DNA of 64,000 bases, from contig NC_088295.1 of NCBI RefSeq assembly GCF_032854445.1, forward strand, positions 48,347,385-48,411,384. The letters are read 5' to 3'. The notes under the pieces are model-generated. The model did no database searches. It was not told where the DNA came from and saw only the letters and a program-made list of their open reading frames with translations. Position numbers and translations under genes: made by a program. Shown in pieces: positions 12,001 to 22,660 of this stretch (positions are counted from its first letter, which is position 1; each line of letters starts with the position of its first letter). The stretch comes from Liolophura sinensis. Taxonomy: Eukaryota > Mollusca > Polyplacophora > Chitonida > Chitonidae.

Positions 12001-15000
12001 CTGTTCCGATGACAGCTGAAAAACAAGGTAAGTTTGTTGGCAGAAATAGATGTCAATCTAGTATATATATTTCTACGCAAGGGAGCCGGAATTATGCTCG
12101 TCTAAGAAATTTTGAATTTTTCAGAACAGGGCGAAAGGGTGATAAACTTAGTATGATTAGGGAAATTTACCTCCATTGATTTGTTCAGGAACGTTTTGTG
12201 GAGCTGCAGTAAGATTTAGTGCTAAGGGGAAAGATACACCCAAAATAGGAAACGCAAAGGTTGCATAACGTGGTGACATCAGGCGCCGAGACGTGCGTCC
12301 AGTTGTAACCTGAGAACGTCTTAAGACATAAGTCAAACATTCGAACACAGCTACAACCAAAAATTTGTTGCTCAAGGAGGTTTAAACTTTGTGCACTGAT
12401 TCTTTATTGCAGAACAATGTGCCAACCACAATTTGAGTTATTTCCTGTTCTGAATTTGTTGTTTTCACGCAGCCATGAATATGGCATATCCAAATATTCC
12501 CCAACCGACAGCCATTGAGCTCGCACTAATGTTTTAAGCATTTGAAATCTGTGACTTAAATTTTGAAAGTTGCTTGATAAATACGAACCCAGGTACCATC
12601 GTTGATTAAGCTTATGTTGCTTATTTTATGATTCCAGACATTCCGACTTTGTTTTTGTAACTTGACTCACAGTGTATTAAATACTCTTTACGTTCTGTTT
12701 CAGATGGCACTTATGTGGCCGTAGGGTGTTACTCTAACTTCTACAAACCCAAGGTGCAGATCAGCTGTGAGGAAGGCACCCTCATATTAATCAATTTTGT
12801 GTTTTTCGGTACCCGCGATGTGGCCATGTGCCCCGAAAGTGGGCTTATCGAAGGGGGCAGCGAGGCCTGTTGCGAGCCCAAATGTGGAGACTGTGTGACG
12901 TACGGTGGACACGGTGAAGTGAACAACCTACTGAAGGAGTGCAGCTATCGTCAAAATTGCTCAGTGTGGACACAGAGGAGCGTAATGCCAGAATGTGGGA
13001 ACAAATCTTTCACGTCGTATATGGCAGTGCATTATCAGTGCACGCAAACAGGTAAGGCTGTGGAATTTACGTCGATTTTCGGTCCTTGACTGTAGTAGGC
13101 ATATATGATTGTCGGAATGATGTGGAATTAATCGTTATCATTTCCCTTAATCTAGGAGCGGTAACAGACATTCGCATACTAATCATCAACCAAAATGGAC
13201 GTTCGTTGAGGCCTCTTACAGAAGGAGATCTTAGGTTAAGTTGATTATAACTTACATGGCAACATATGTTTTTAACATATGTCACCATGGTAGTTAGAGT
13301 CAACTTAATCTACGATTACTTTGTGCAAGCGCAAGATCAGTTTCCAAAGCAACGTTCAACACAACACCACCCAAGACATAACTAAGATGGAAACGTGTGA
13401 AGAGACGCAGTCAACTGATTTCAGTGATACAGATACAGTTAATTGAAAGACACAAGGAATGTTCTAAGCACATATTTATTTATTTATTTATTTGATTGGT
13501 GTTTTATTGGTGCCGCACTCAAGAATATTTCACTTATGCGACGGCGGCCAGCATTATGGTGGGAGGAAACCAGGCAGAGCCCGACGGAAACCCACGACTA
13601 TCCGCAGGTTGCCGAAGGACCTTCCCACGTACGGCCGGAGAGTCTGAGGACGTAAATTTATTTTATATTTACACGACTTTCCTCAGGTATCCCTCGAAAG
13701 GGAATAGTGTACTGGCAATCCAGTTTCCTCCACCCATAAGCCTAATGACCATCGTATCAGTGAAATATTCTGACCACACTGTTAAACACCGGTCAGATAA
13801 ATATATAAATGACCACCTTAGGGAAGTACATAAACTTGAAAATAAAATTAATTCACCAAAGCAGTTCTGAATGAAATACTTCAATGCAGTCACAAGTATT
13901 TTTTTCTATCACTATAGAGTGCAACATGTTTTATTAGGGCCGATGGCCGAATAATTCTCAACGATTGAGTCCATTTTATGATAATTAAAATATTTTATTG
14001 ACAAGGAAAATCAATTCTGACAAACGCCACAAATCGAGGTCAATATTAATATTGGAAAACCTTGCCAGTTAGTGTGACATTGAAATCCTCCCATTATTGA
14101 ATAATAATACTGTTGTATCGGAATTAATCGCATGATGATATTGAGTCAAACATACACGTCAATATTCTCTAACCGAACCTCCTTGCAAATAAAGACAAAA
14201 CCTTGAATAAAGATAAAGATAAAGATCGAGAAATGTTAATACAATCCGAAATGATCAGAATGTTTTTTGTTCGGTCGCCAGCGTTGCACATTCTGGGATA
14301 ATATAGTGATGTTGACGTGGTCGTGTATGTCGACGGGTTACTCACTCAGATTCACTATATAATCTTTAGGATGGGCCTTCATGCGGCGACGTGGTTAGCC
14401 AGCACGGCGCAATGATTCAGGAGCGGGTCATCAATGCGGTCAATGCGAGTTCAAGTACAGCGTATGCTGGCTTCCTCTTCGGCCGTACGTGGGAAGGTCT
14501 GCAGCAACCTGCGGATGATCGTGGGTTCCCCCCGCTTTCCTTCCACCATAATATTGGCCCGTCGTATAAGTGAAATATTCTTGCGCATGGCGTAAAACTC
14601 CAATCAAATAAATAATTAAATAGTCTTTAGCCAGTTTCTATCCAATCAGTCAATGAGTCAGCTGGGCAACATGGCAGAAAATAAAGTTTCCGCTTGACAG
14701 CATACCCACCTTGATTAAACTGATTTTCATTTCGCTGATATACAAACGTTTCCTCTATACGCCTGAATTATGTAGTTTTTTTTAACTGATCTGTCCTTTG
14801 TATCTTTGTTCTTGTGTATTTAAAGTATAACAACCATTGATTAGATATGTGACTAGTTCGAATCGAGCTGTTATCGGATTATCGTAAGCCGTACGTCAGG
14901 AGATTTGTATGTTTTGTGTATTCAAACCACTAAATCTTGATCCGGAATAGGAGTTCGAATCCAGCTCCCTCTGGCTCTGCACAGGCCTAACATTGGGCGA

Positions 15001-18000
15001 TTTGTCTGGTACTTGGTAAAGCCAAGTGTTTTCACACGGACTTAACCCATAACCTTTACTAGAGTCTCGTTTTTAAACGAGATGAAATAGCCAGGAACGA
15101 GGCATGTTATACTTGCCATAGACCTGTGGTTTAACGTGCTAGAGCAGCGCAATGACCCAGACACCTCTCACCAATGCTGTCAGTGTGAAGGTATCCCTCG
15201 GCCTCTGCCGGGTTTCCTTTGACCATTATGCTTGTCATAGTCGTAGAAGTGAAATATTATTGAGTGCAGCGTGAAACACCAATCGAATAAATAAAGAAAA
15301 TAAAATATGACTGAAGACATAGAGAGTAAAACCAAACAACGAAGACAGTGTGATAACTGGCCAATGGTCACACGTGACCGATGAAATACATCCTCTTGTC
15401 AGTTTACCTCACTCAAGATTTTAATTTAATTGTTCGTGAAATAAATAGTAGCAAATTACACGCCCTCTAGGGCCATGGCTTAAGCAGAGTTAGGTAAGAA
15501 AACAATTGCCGTTTTGTTAATTTTGCAGTTCATTAGACATTATTGGTTTGGGAAGGCCCGTGGTTTACTCTGGACACTATTGTTTGGACCATACGTGACA
15601 CTGATCTCGCTTGTGAATATGAAGTTACACGAACCATTCCATTAGTCAGTCCTGAGAATCGCGTGAAACAGATAAACAAATCAAAACGTTCCTGTATATT
15701 TTCAAGATTCCATTATTCAAGATTCCATTAGATTGGTTGAGGGGACTTGCCCAGTATTCACGTACCAACAAGGTGTATAGAAGCCATTTGTAATTTGTAG
15801 CGACCCTTGCTGTCTAGCACCGTTTCAATAACATACCATATCAAATGTAACCTGCCGCACAGCATTATATATTTATACATATATTATTATTTTCGGATTA
15901 CCTGACCCACACATTTTGTTTATGTGCAGGTATGGACCCCGCAAAGCCGATGTCCTTCCAAGAGTTGTATTGTCCACCTGGAAGTTTTAACGTCTCCGAA
16001 GTCACCTCAGGTCGCCCGACTCTCACAACGTCCATAACCCGACCGTCAACCTTACCAACGGCAACAAGTCCACCCTTAACCAAGCCGACTGTGGAACGCA
16101 AAACCACTTTGAGTGGGTTCTCTAAATCCAGACCGCCCACAAGGAGCCAGCAAACAGCCAAGACTACCCGTAAGCTCCCTGGATTTGGATCACCTAGTAG
16201 TATCCCTAAAGCATATCCGGACAATTCACAGGATGAAGAAACGGAAAGCAAGAAAGGTGAGAGTCGAGTGTTGAGGTCAAACATATGTAAACTACGGAAC
16301 TGGGAACATTTCACGCTTGAAAATAATTTGAGTTTAAGCTTTGTATTGTGTTCTTTGTTGAACACGAAAGCACACAATTTTCTGCATAAAATCTACGCTA
16401 TTTATTCACTCAGATCACTTGATCAATCACATCCCTGTGATTGCGCCATCGCCAACTACCTTCCCATCACCGGAAGTCCTTCTCTTCAGGCCGGGGAGGC
16501 GGTAAAATCAAGGGACGCAAACAAACCAGTGTACAGAGTAGGGAGAGAACATCTATCGTGAATTTACCAATTTAAAATTATTCATTCCTCCCGGTGCGAT
16601 GACGTAGGCAAACTTGTGACGTATAACCCACATAGCTGTTACGAGTGCGCATGACATAGGTTTACGGGTTTTAAAGGCGGGGTAGGGTATAAACAACAGC
16701 ACTTGCCCTGCTAGTGCTAAAGCTTTGTCACCCAAGGTAGTGGGCTCAGAAAATTTCGCGCAATTCATGTAAATCCTGTTGATACCTGAAACTTCACAGC
16801 TCAAAATCAGAAAAATACACACTGAAAGAAACTAGAACAGAGCTGAGTCAAGGATCCAGTTACCGGGTGTAACGCTGTAATGTGTATATGAATGGAATAA
16901 TTAGCCTCACTGATTTCCGCCATCGACAAACCTGAACACCATATTATAGGTGACATATTCTAGATTTTACAATGTATCAATATTTATTTATTTATTCACC
17001 AGTGCTGATTGGAGCAGTGATCGGGGGAGTGGCTAGCGTCCTCGTGATTGGCATAACATTTGTGGTCGTGTTACACCTCAGGCGACGGTAAGCAACGGTT
17101 GTGGTAATGGTGTAAGCGGCAAGTTCGGTCCTAGGGTAAAATAGCAACGTCATCTTATACCTGACGTAGCAGTCATTGTGCACAGTCAAACAACACAGAA
17201 TTACATTCCATCCACAAACCTAACTTCTGGTGAATAACAGAAGAAAAATTGAGTGCGGGTTTAAGTACTAATCAAATACACTTTATACGCAACTAGATAT
17301 GCGGCTTATTACGTGTGATCAGTCCGCCATAGTCCAGTAGACATATTTGTCAACATGGTAAGACTTGCTGTTTTGCACATTACTTCTGTGTTGCTAAAAC
17401 TATTTTAAAACGTGTATCTATAGTAAAGGGAGGTAACTCACTACCACAAAAGGCCCTTGCTTTATTGACTGAAAGTACGTCTACTTGTGTACGCAGAAAT
17501 GAAGGCTTTTAATGACAATCAGGAAGTAACTTATGTCCTTACTGATAATTTCTCCATAACGGAATCTTTTGAATCATATGGCTCTTTTCCGTTGGATGCA
17601 ATAAACTGGAAGTATCAAAGATACTTCTTAATAGGACCATCTGCCATGTGATAAATGGGAAAGTGAGGGTAGCTTTTCACGTTATAATTAGCGGACAATT
17701 TCCGTTCAGTTGGGGGCACAGCAGAATAATCGCATACTGTCTGAAATATTTTACTTTATGTGGAAGACAAATCTACATCTTTTATTTTCTCAAACAGGGA
17801 AAAAACGGTTGTTACCAGAAGACAGTCACTGGACAGGAAAAGGAAGCGAAAAAGGAATTATTCCAAGAACAACAGCCAGTGTACGAATAGCACTCATCTG
17901 AATTCAGTAGCTGCGCCGAGCAACTTGACGACGATTAACGTAATCTTTAACCCAGGTCGCTTGCCCGGCAAGGGAGATTATAACCACTTAGAACGATGGC

Positions 18001-18155
18001 TAGGTGATTTGGAAACATCGCCAGACAACTTCGACTTGCCGAGAATATCCGAAGTCTCGGAGAGTGACACTGATGCAGATATCGAGAGCCGCGTGAGGAA
18101 GATCACCACGTTACAATATCATCCACCTGACATTCTCCATGAGAGTGATTCCTAA
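8702..18155 (+). CDS. multi-domain SUEL/rhamnose-binding-lectin-like membrane receptor (3' part of gene)
   Basis: Eight exons join in one frame: 8702-9046, 9970-10113, 10465-10809, 11740-12027, 12704-13051, 15930-16256, 17003-17087 and 17798-18155. They give 746 residues plus a stop. Order: lectin-like domain, linker, lectin-like domain, linker, lectin-like domain, long linker, TM helix, cytoplasmic tail. The first six exons are symmetric 1-1 exons, so domain/linker pairs can be duplicated or skipped without a frame change. All donors are GTAAG or GTGAG and acceptors follow pyrimidine tracts. SUEL/Gal_Lectin domains usually bind rhamnose or galactose, but the sugar-site motifs are poorly kept here, so binding is uncertain. 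The mucin-like linkers suggest an extended, O-glycosylated ectodomain on the cell surface. The start codon and signal peptide were not found, so the gene is 5'-incomplete. Confidence 0.85.
9250..9348 (+). mobile_element. MetaSINE-like fragment (3' half)
   Basis: ACCATAATACTGGTCGCCG ... GTGAAATAATCTTGAGTATG, then an (AAAT)n tail; head missing. Lies in the intron after lectin-like domain 1. Confidence 0.7.
9624..9704 (+). mobile_element. MetaSINE-like fragment (3' half)
   Basis: ACCATAATGCTGGCCCCCG ... CTCTTGAGTACGGCTTAAAA, CACCAATCAAATAAG; head missing. Intronic. Confidence 0.7.
9720..9840 (+). repeat. dispersed repeat family C
   Basis: Begins near AACCCTAACTGAGGTATATT and includes GTGTGACCATTTGCCAACTG and GCTCTGGTTTTACTCTTTAT. 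It is one of about ten copies in the window; family unknown. Confidence 0.6.
9970..10113 (+). CDS. exon: Thr/Pro/Ser-rich linker 1
   Basis: 144 nt, phase 1 at both ends (acceptor TTTCCTTCAG, donor GTAAGC). It encodes TIPDTSVTSTTPSF, then NQVYCSHNEG, then PTTLTPTPP. The aromatic-x-Glu/Gln-hydrophobic-Tyr-Cys core recurs in linkers 2 (FEEIYGC) and 3 (FQELYC), so the linkers look homologous. The frame has no ATG and is found only by phase continuity. Confidence 0.8.
10465..10809 (+). CDS. exon: lectin-like domain 2
   Basis: 345 nt, the same length as domain 1, phase 1 at both ends (acceptor CTCCGTTTCAG, donor GTAAGC). Key positions: RQAVGCYSSFY, IEIKCQRGEGIAIYGVFF, SSCP, TGCCVPACGDCV, RECSPWTQ, YTSYMVVHYEC. 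It keeps the CC.P.CGDC cluster found in all three domains. Confidence 0.85.
11171..11282. repeat. hairpin MITE-like element
   Basis: Arms of about 41 bp (11171-11211 and 11242-11282) are imperfect inverted repeats. The left arm starts GCACGAAGCCCTGTTAAAGT; the right arm reads ... TTAACGTTAAGAGGGCTTCG then TGC. Intronic, between domain 2 and linker 2. Confidence 0.6.
11397..11428. promoter_or_regulatory. two palindromic CRE-like octamers in a 24-bp repeat
   Basis: TGACGTCA occurs exactly at 11397-11404 and 11421-11428, inside repeated CCTGACGTCAGTTGGACTGT. The octamer is the consensus CREB/ATF site. An intronic regulatory role is only a possibility, because a tandem repeat duplicates any motif it contains. 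Confidence 0.25.
11740..12027 (+). CDS. exon: Thr/Pro-rich linker 2
   Basis: 288 nt, phase 1 at both ends (acceptor TTTTTTTCAG, donor GTAAGT). It opens with DFSHSLTSEANG, then MLFEEIYGCPL, then a mucin-like stretch of Thr, Pro, Ser and Val (TTPPPATTLPPLSSPT and VAPTTTPPVPMTAEKQ). Probably an O-glycosylated spacer between lectin-like domains 2 and 3. An ATG lies 12 codons into the exon, but the exon starts upstream at the acceptor. Confidence 0.8.
12704..13051 (+). CDS. exon: lectin-like domain 3
   Basis: 348 nt, phase 1 at both ends (acceptor CGTTCTGTTTCAG, donor GTAAGG). Key positions: VAVGCYSNFYKPKVQISC, INFVFFGTRD, MCP, EACCEPKCGDCV, QNCSVWTQ, FTSYMAVHYQC. It is one codon longer than domains 1 and 2, in the variable stretch between CGDCV and the NCSVW motif. 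Confidence 0.85.
13215..13335. repeat. hairpin MITE-like element (TTGCACAAAG family)
   Basis: AGGTTAAGTTGATTATAACT ... ACATATG pairs with CATATGTCACCATGGTAGTT ... CAACTTAATCTA across a short loop. The outer end TTTGTGCAAGCGC resembles the ends of the hairpin repeats at 32341-32890 and 35805-35870. Confidence 0.5.
13474..13648 (-). mobile_element. MetaSINE-like SINE, head-truncated
   Basis: (TTTA)n tail, TTGATTGGTGTTTTATTGG, GAATATTTCACTTATGCGAC, the central domain, then a stop at CGGCCGGAGAG with no tRNA-like head. A degenerate second copy in + orientation follows at about 13690-13805. Intronic. Confidence 0.75.
14373..14620 (+). mobile_element. near full-length MetaSINE-like SINE
   Basis: A diverged tRNA-like head (GGGCCTTCATGCGGCGACGT ... 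GCGAGTTCAAGTACAGC), the central domain (TACGTGGGAAGGTCTGCAGC), TCGTATAAGTGAAATATTCT, and an (AAAT)n tail. Intronic. Confidence 0.8.
15133..15297 (+). mobile_element. MetaSINE-like SINE with internal deletion
   Basis: A partial head (AACGTGCTAGAGCAGCGCAA) is joined directly to the 3' part (CTCTGCCGGGTTTCC, GTGAAATATTATTGAGTGCA); the central domain is largely missing. Intronic. Confidence 0.7.
15320..15430 (-). repeat. dispersed repeat family C
   Basis: Reverse copy: GAGAGTAAAACCAAACAACG, ACTGGCCAATGGTCACACGT and GTCAGTTTACCTCACTCAAG match the family at 9720 and 29748. Confidence 0.6.
15930..16256 (+). CDS. exon: Thr/Ser/Pro-rich linker 3 (membrane-proximal stalk)
   Basis: 327 nt, phase 1 at both ends (acceptor TTTATGTGCAG, donor GTGAGA). 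It opens MDPAKPMSFQELYCPPGSFN, followed by a long Thr/Ser/Pro stalk (TRPSTLPTATSPPLTKPT) and a charged end (DEETESKK). It joins the TM exon in frame. A 159-residue minus-strand frame across this exon is only its complement. The first 80 nt were copied to 18.7 kb as a dead relic. Confidence 0.8.
17003..17087 (+). CDS. exon: transmembrane segment A
   Basis: 85 nt, phase 1 in and phase 2 out (acceptor TTTATTCACCAG, donor GTAAGC). It encodes one hydrophobic helix, VLIGAVIGGVASVLVIGITF then VVVLHL, ending in a basic RRR stop-transfer. Type I topology is expected. Length and both phases are identical to the TM exon at 36373-36457. Confidence 0.85.
17798..18155 (+). CDS. exon: cytoplasmic tail A and stop
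   Basis: 358 nt from the acceptor CTCAAACAG to a TAA at 18153-18155, about 118 residues. The first part is very basic (RRQSLDRKRKRKRNYSKNN); the last third is acidic and Ser-rich (RISEVSESDTDADIES), ending HPPDILHESDS. No catalytic domain or ITAM/ITIM is visible. The basic stretch could bind membrane lipid or act as a nuclear-localisation-like signal; this is inference. Confidence 0.8.
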
Positions 18156-18690
18156 TTAAACACAGACCTATAATCACAACTGCTGGTAGAAATTCAGGTT
18201 CATCGTTTGCACGTTTCATTGAACTGGATCGTTTTTTTTTCCGTGAAAGTCTTCCAGGAAAGTTGCTTCTTTGAAAGAAATTACTTCCAGGAATGTTGCT
18301 TCCGTGAAGGAAGGCGCTTCGAAGAACGTCGCTTTCATAACGACAACACTTCCAGGAACGCTGATCGTAGGTTGTATTTACAGCGGTAGGAAATCCAGAT
18401 CAAGACGGATAACTCCTGTCGTCTTCTTCGTGCTATTTGATCTCCCTGAATTGCTTTCATCCCTTTGGGGCATAATCTTGTGTCCGGGCAGATAATTCCA
18501 ATTTCTACAGTGATCTTTCTGAAGATGTTTTGGACTTTTATCAAATGAATAGATAATGCGGAGTGTGAAAGTTACATATGTCCCTGAAGCGTGCTCTATA
18601 ATCCTGGTCAACCACTGCAACACTCTGTGGCCTGGGAATCTCATTGAATGGGAAGAATCTGTATGTAGGACATTTTGCTTACGTGGCAAG
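18156..18690 (+). other. 3' UTR or spacer after tail A
   Basis: Contains imperfect short repeats (18250-18360, CTTCCAGGAA and GTTGCTTC motifs). There is no clear AATAAA close to the stop codon. The nearest, at 19260-19265, lies beyond the exon relic and the SINE, so the 3' end of the transcript is unknown. Confidence 0.4.
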
Positions 18691-18775
18691 CATGGACCCC
18701 GTTCGACCGAAATTCTTCCGGAGCTGTATTGTCCACCAGGCAGTTTTAATGTCTCCCATGCACGCTGTACGCTCG
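18690..18775 (+). pseudogene. relic copy of linker exon 3
   Basis: CATGGACCCCG ... GAGCTGTATTGTCCACC ... GCAGTTTTAATGTCTCCC matches the start of the exon at 15930 over about 70 nt. The acceptor CAG is changed to CAA and one base is missing between the Phe codon and the ELYCPP motif, so the linker frame is broken. No lectin-domain exon accompanies it. It marks a past duplication of the 3' end of the receptor gene. Confidence 0.75.
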
Positions 18776-18864
18776 GCGCATTTCTTTCAGCAACGATCCA
18801 TGTGGACAGCGCGTTATTTCATGTTGTGCACAATTATATGGTGGGAAAAAGTTCTGAATTTAGA

Positions 18865-19123
18865 GGGGCCTCCGTGGCTCAGTCGGTTAGCGCGCTAGCG
18901 CAGCGTAATGACCCAGGAGCCTCTCACCAATGCGGTCGTTGTGAGTTCAAGTCCAGCTCATGCTTTCTTCCTCTCCGGTCGTCAGTGAGAAGGTCAGCCA
19001 GCAACCTGCGGATGGTCGTGGGTTTCCCCCGGGCTCTGCCCAGTTTCCACCCACCATAATGCTGGCCGCCGTCGTATAAGTGAAATATTCTTGAGAACCG
19101 CGTAAAACAGCAATCAAATCAAA
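18865..19123 (+). mobile_element. full-length MetaSINE-like SINE with perfect 12-bp TSD
   Basis: The best-kept copy: tRNA-like head GGGGCCTCCGTGGCTCAGTC with B-box GTGAGTTCAAGTCCAGC, central domain, TCGTATAAGTGAAATATTCT and the A-rich end. It is flanked by TCTGAATTTAGA at 18853-18864 and 19124-19135. Confidence 0.92.
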
Positions 19124-19135
19124 TCTGAATTTAGA

Positions 19136-22100
19136 TTTATTGGATTTCCGTCTGTCACCATATAACTTATCCGTATGTGATGTACATGGCGAGAACGTGA
19201 CAAATTCAAAAAGAAGTGAAAAGGCAAAAAGGCTTATTTAAGAAATGGTTTGTCTGTTTAATAAAAAATACTGTTGATAGTATGGTACATTTATATGTTT
19301 TTCATTGTCTGCTTTAAAAGTGGTACACTTATCTGTTCTTCTCTTGCACGAATGAGTAATACGTTACCAGTTTGGTCACTAAAACGTCTTCACACAGGCA
19401 AGACTGAACACCCTAGTTGAACCCCAATTAGTTTCGGCGGGAAAAATTCCCGGCTGGTGATTTATAATACCTTTCAGTGCAACTTATTTAAATGGTTAGA
19501 TTGCAAATTGTTTGGAAGGGACCCGTTTAAAATGTGCTCACAATTTGCTGTTTCACTTGGTGCCTGTCATATAGTGTCATATATTTATTTTTTTTACTTG
19601 CACAACTGGGACCCATTCCACTCACCAATACTGACTCAAGTCAAAACGGCCATGATGCTTAGTTTCTGGTAATTTAAGCTGAAATTTTGACACATTTTCC
19701 TAAAGAGAACATTGAATTGATAAATAAGATTTTAACTCTTAATATCCCCAAATTAGCCCTAAAATCATATTTCAGATTAGTCGGAAAGAGCTTTGTGGAA
19801 TCGGTCCTCGTTACTTTTGCACCATGTCAATGAGCAATTACAATTGGTGGGTTTTAGCTTTTCCTGATAATGGTATAATATAACCAATGCAAATACTTCA
19901 TCCGACTCACATCACGTTTCATGCAAGGTTGATCATCTTGCCATCGGCCATCATGATGCTTCCTGTCACCATCATGATTCACATATAAAACACAACGTAC
20001 AGATTATTATGTTAATTAAGTTAAAATCGATTCAACTCCTTAATGTTTGGAAATGTACAGTAGTCGTTTCTTATTACTATTTAATCAGCCGACTGTAATG
20101 CTCAATTAATAAAACTGACGTGTTATAAATCTATGATGCACATAATTTGACTGTACAGAGATTGCACGTTTTTTTGTAAATAAGTACTCTATGACTTTTC
20201 TATGAATATTTATCTCTATATTTGTTTAAAAAAAAATTCTCGGAAATTATTCCAAGGGGAATTTTGTATGGATCATGATGGCTAATTTTGAGAAAACTTC
20301 ATAAAATCTGCTTCACAGATCCTGTTTACTTCGTTAATGCCTTCGCACAATTCAAGTCAAAGGAAGCAACTGCGAGAGATCACTGTGGGCCATTTTTTTC
20401 TTCAAAATCACCAACTGCACTGTTTGTAAATATGTTTTTCAAATGAAATAAACTGTTTACAAAAATAAACTACATAAAGATTTTGTGGCTTATTTCTTGT
20501 ACACACAGTACCAACCAGTGGTGCAACTGGAAAATGACTTATACTGAAATAAGATTCGTTGACGGCTCAGTTTTAGTACCTCAACAATTTATTGCAAATG
20601 CGCCGTCATATCTGTTATCAGTTAACTCCCTTGATAACAAGTTAACGCGGCCATCCATGACTGTGTAGTACAGACTTCGCCAGTTCAAGGCCATTTATCA
20701 AATGCATTGGGTGTTCACGTCAGGATGTCGGCCAGGCACAAGACCAAGCCCTGTGGTTTCCTCTCGGTGGTTCGATTCTGGTGGTTTGATTCTGGTGGTT
20801 TCTTCTCGGTACTTTCAGATTTCCCCTACTCATAAACCCGATTGATATATAATGCCAAATAAATATATGTTCCTTAGTGTGGACCAAAATGTTAAACAGG
20901 TGGTACTCACAAACAATGAGGGCAATTCCAATGATATTCAAGTCGAAGTGGGCCCGAAAATTGTTTCGCATTTTTCAAAAAGTTAGATGAAAATGTAGTT
21001 CGCTGAAAGCTGCACCAGAAATACACTGTACATAGTTGTAATTACCGATAAGTGAATAAAGTGGACAAAGAAAATAGAGTGAAACAATCCAGCAAAATTG
21101 CAAATCAGAGTGTGAAAAGAAACCAAGAACAACGACGTCTTCAGGATCTTTATTGCTGTGGCATATGTTGTATGCAAACATTTATCTGGAGACCAAAACA
21201 CTATCCCTAGAATCTACAATACTGTGGCTGATGTGGTGTACCAAGCAACTTAAAGATGTTTCTATTTAAGCATTTACATAAACAGTTACAATAAAACCCT
21301 AACTGAGTTAAATTGACAATAGGCAAAATTTCACAAGCTACTTGTGCCCATTTGCCAGCTACTTGTGCACATTTGCCAACTACTTGTGCCCTTTTGCCAA
21401 CTACAACTGTATTACACTGCTTGGCGTATCTGCTCTTTTACTGTCTATGCTGCAGTCTTTAAGATATGTGGTACACTAAGGTTTAGATGGAAACCAGTAA
21501 CCCAAGCTTCAAAATCTTTCTTGTGGCCCAGGTGGTATACTGCCAAAGAATTGATTGCCCCGAGGGGTCATAACCACAGCATTGAAGGTTCATCACTGAA
21601 CATAACCCTGAAAAACCTCGGTCACGCGTAGTGAACTGGTTTGATGGTACTGTGTGATGGTTGCAGCTATATGGCGACCGTTTCTGTGTGACGGTTGGAA
21701 CTGTGCGGTGGATCAATATCACCGTACGTGTGTATCGTATGGCAAGCCACATCGTACTGGCAAACTTGCCGAGTGATATGTTAGGCAAAAGTCAGGTTTT
21801 GGCAGTTTGGCTAGAAAAGAATTGTCAATGATTGCAGTCAAGTTAAATTGACCACATCAGAGTGCATCTTGTGTATGGCAGTCAAAAACAGTCAGTCGTT
21901 ATAGTAGTAGTATAGCGACCTCGATTCATTTAGCTTTTGCGTAAAATTACGTATATGTTAATGTTGAAAATTAACATACCCTGAACAAGATTTCACAGAA
22001 ATATGCTGTTTTCCTATCATAATGACTGACCTCCACAACGCACAAGAATAAACAAATGACACCACTCCCCCCTTAATCCCGCCACGATCAAGGACAAGAA

Positions 22101-22495
22101 GATCACTCCCGATATCGTAAAAGCTAAACTCCGCGCTCGAATAGATCTTACTCGTCGGAGCTTAGAGAAAGGACAAGAAGAGACCAAATGTATATGTGCA
22201 TGGATAGAGTATTCTGCGGGACGTTTAAAAAGCATAACTGGATTAATTTTTGCAATGTTGCACAACAGAGATATCGCAATTCAAATTAGGCAAAACCACG
22301 CATGTTGATCGTTTGTTATGTCATCAGTTTAATCCAGTCAGGTTATTTCTATAACCCTAGGACGCGCCTGTTTCCGCTTATGTCACCCGAGACCTGTATT
22401 GCCATATGTGCTTGGGGTACGAGTGACGCGACATGGTGTTTCTGTGGTTGTCCTAACTTGGCACATCCCATGGCCCCGTAAGCATTCCTTATTGG
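19136..22495. other. no gene seen; scattered repeats
   Basis: AT-rich DNA. At 20760-20810 a short GGTGGTTTGATTCT tandem repeat; at 21293-21500 a family C copy with a local CCAACTACTTGTGCCC repeat. No frame carries a recognisable domain. Confidence 0.4.
21293..21500 (+). repeat. dispersed repeat family C with local tandem expansion
   Basis: AACCCTAACTGAGTTAAATT opens the copy. A CAACTACTTGTGCCCATTTG-like unit is then repeated about four times (21335-21405), followed by GCTCTTTTACTGTCTATGCT. Confidence 0.55.
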
Positions 22496-22497
22496 AC

Positions 22498-22660
22498 TTA
22501 CTTATTATTTAACTGGTGTTTTACGGCTTTAGAATACTCAAGAATGTTTCACCTATACGACTACGACCAGCATTAAGGTGGGAGAAAACCGGGAAACCCA
22601 CGACCAGTTGTTAGTAAACCTTTCCATGTGTACGGCCCGAGAGGAAGGCAGCTCCTTATT
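22498..22660 (-). mobile_element. MetaSINE-like SINE, partial
   Basis: TTATTTAACTGGTGTTTTAC, CTCAAGAATGTTTCACCTAT, GGTGGGAGAAAACCGGG, TACGGCCCGAGAGGAAGGC; the tRNA-like head is absent. Confidence 0.7.

Noticed and set aside
15898-16377. 159-codon minus-strand frame
   Set aside because: Complement of linker exon 3.
18207-18389. Frame with FQE/ERR-type repeats after tail A
   Set aside because: It lies in the presumed 3' UTR and arises from short CTTCCAGGAA repeats; no start context or conservation signal.
18865-18960. Possible tRNA gene
   Set aside because: A- and B-box-like motifs are present, but this is the head of a SINE with a target duplication, and the cloverleaf is not maintained. 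The same applies to the other SINE heads.
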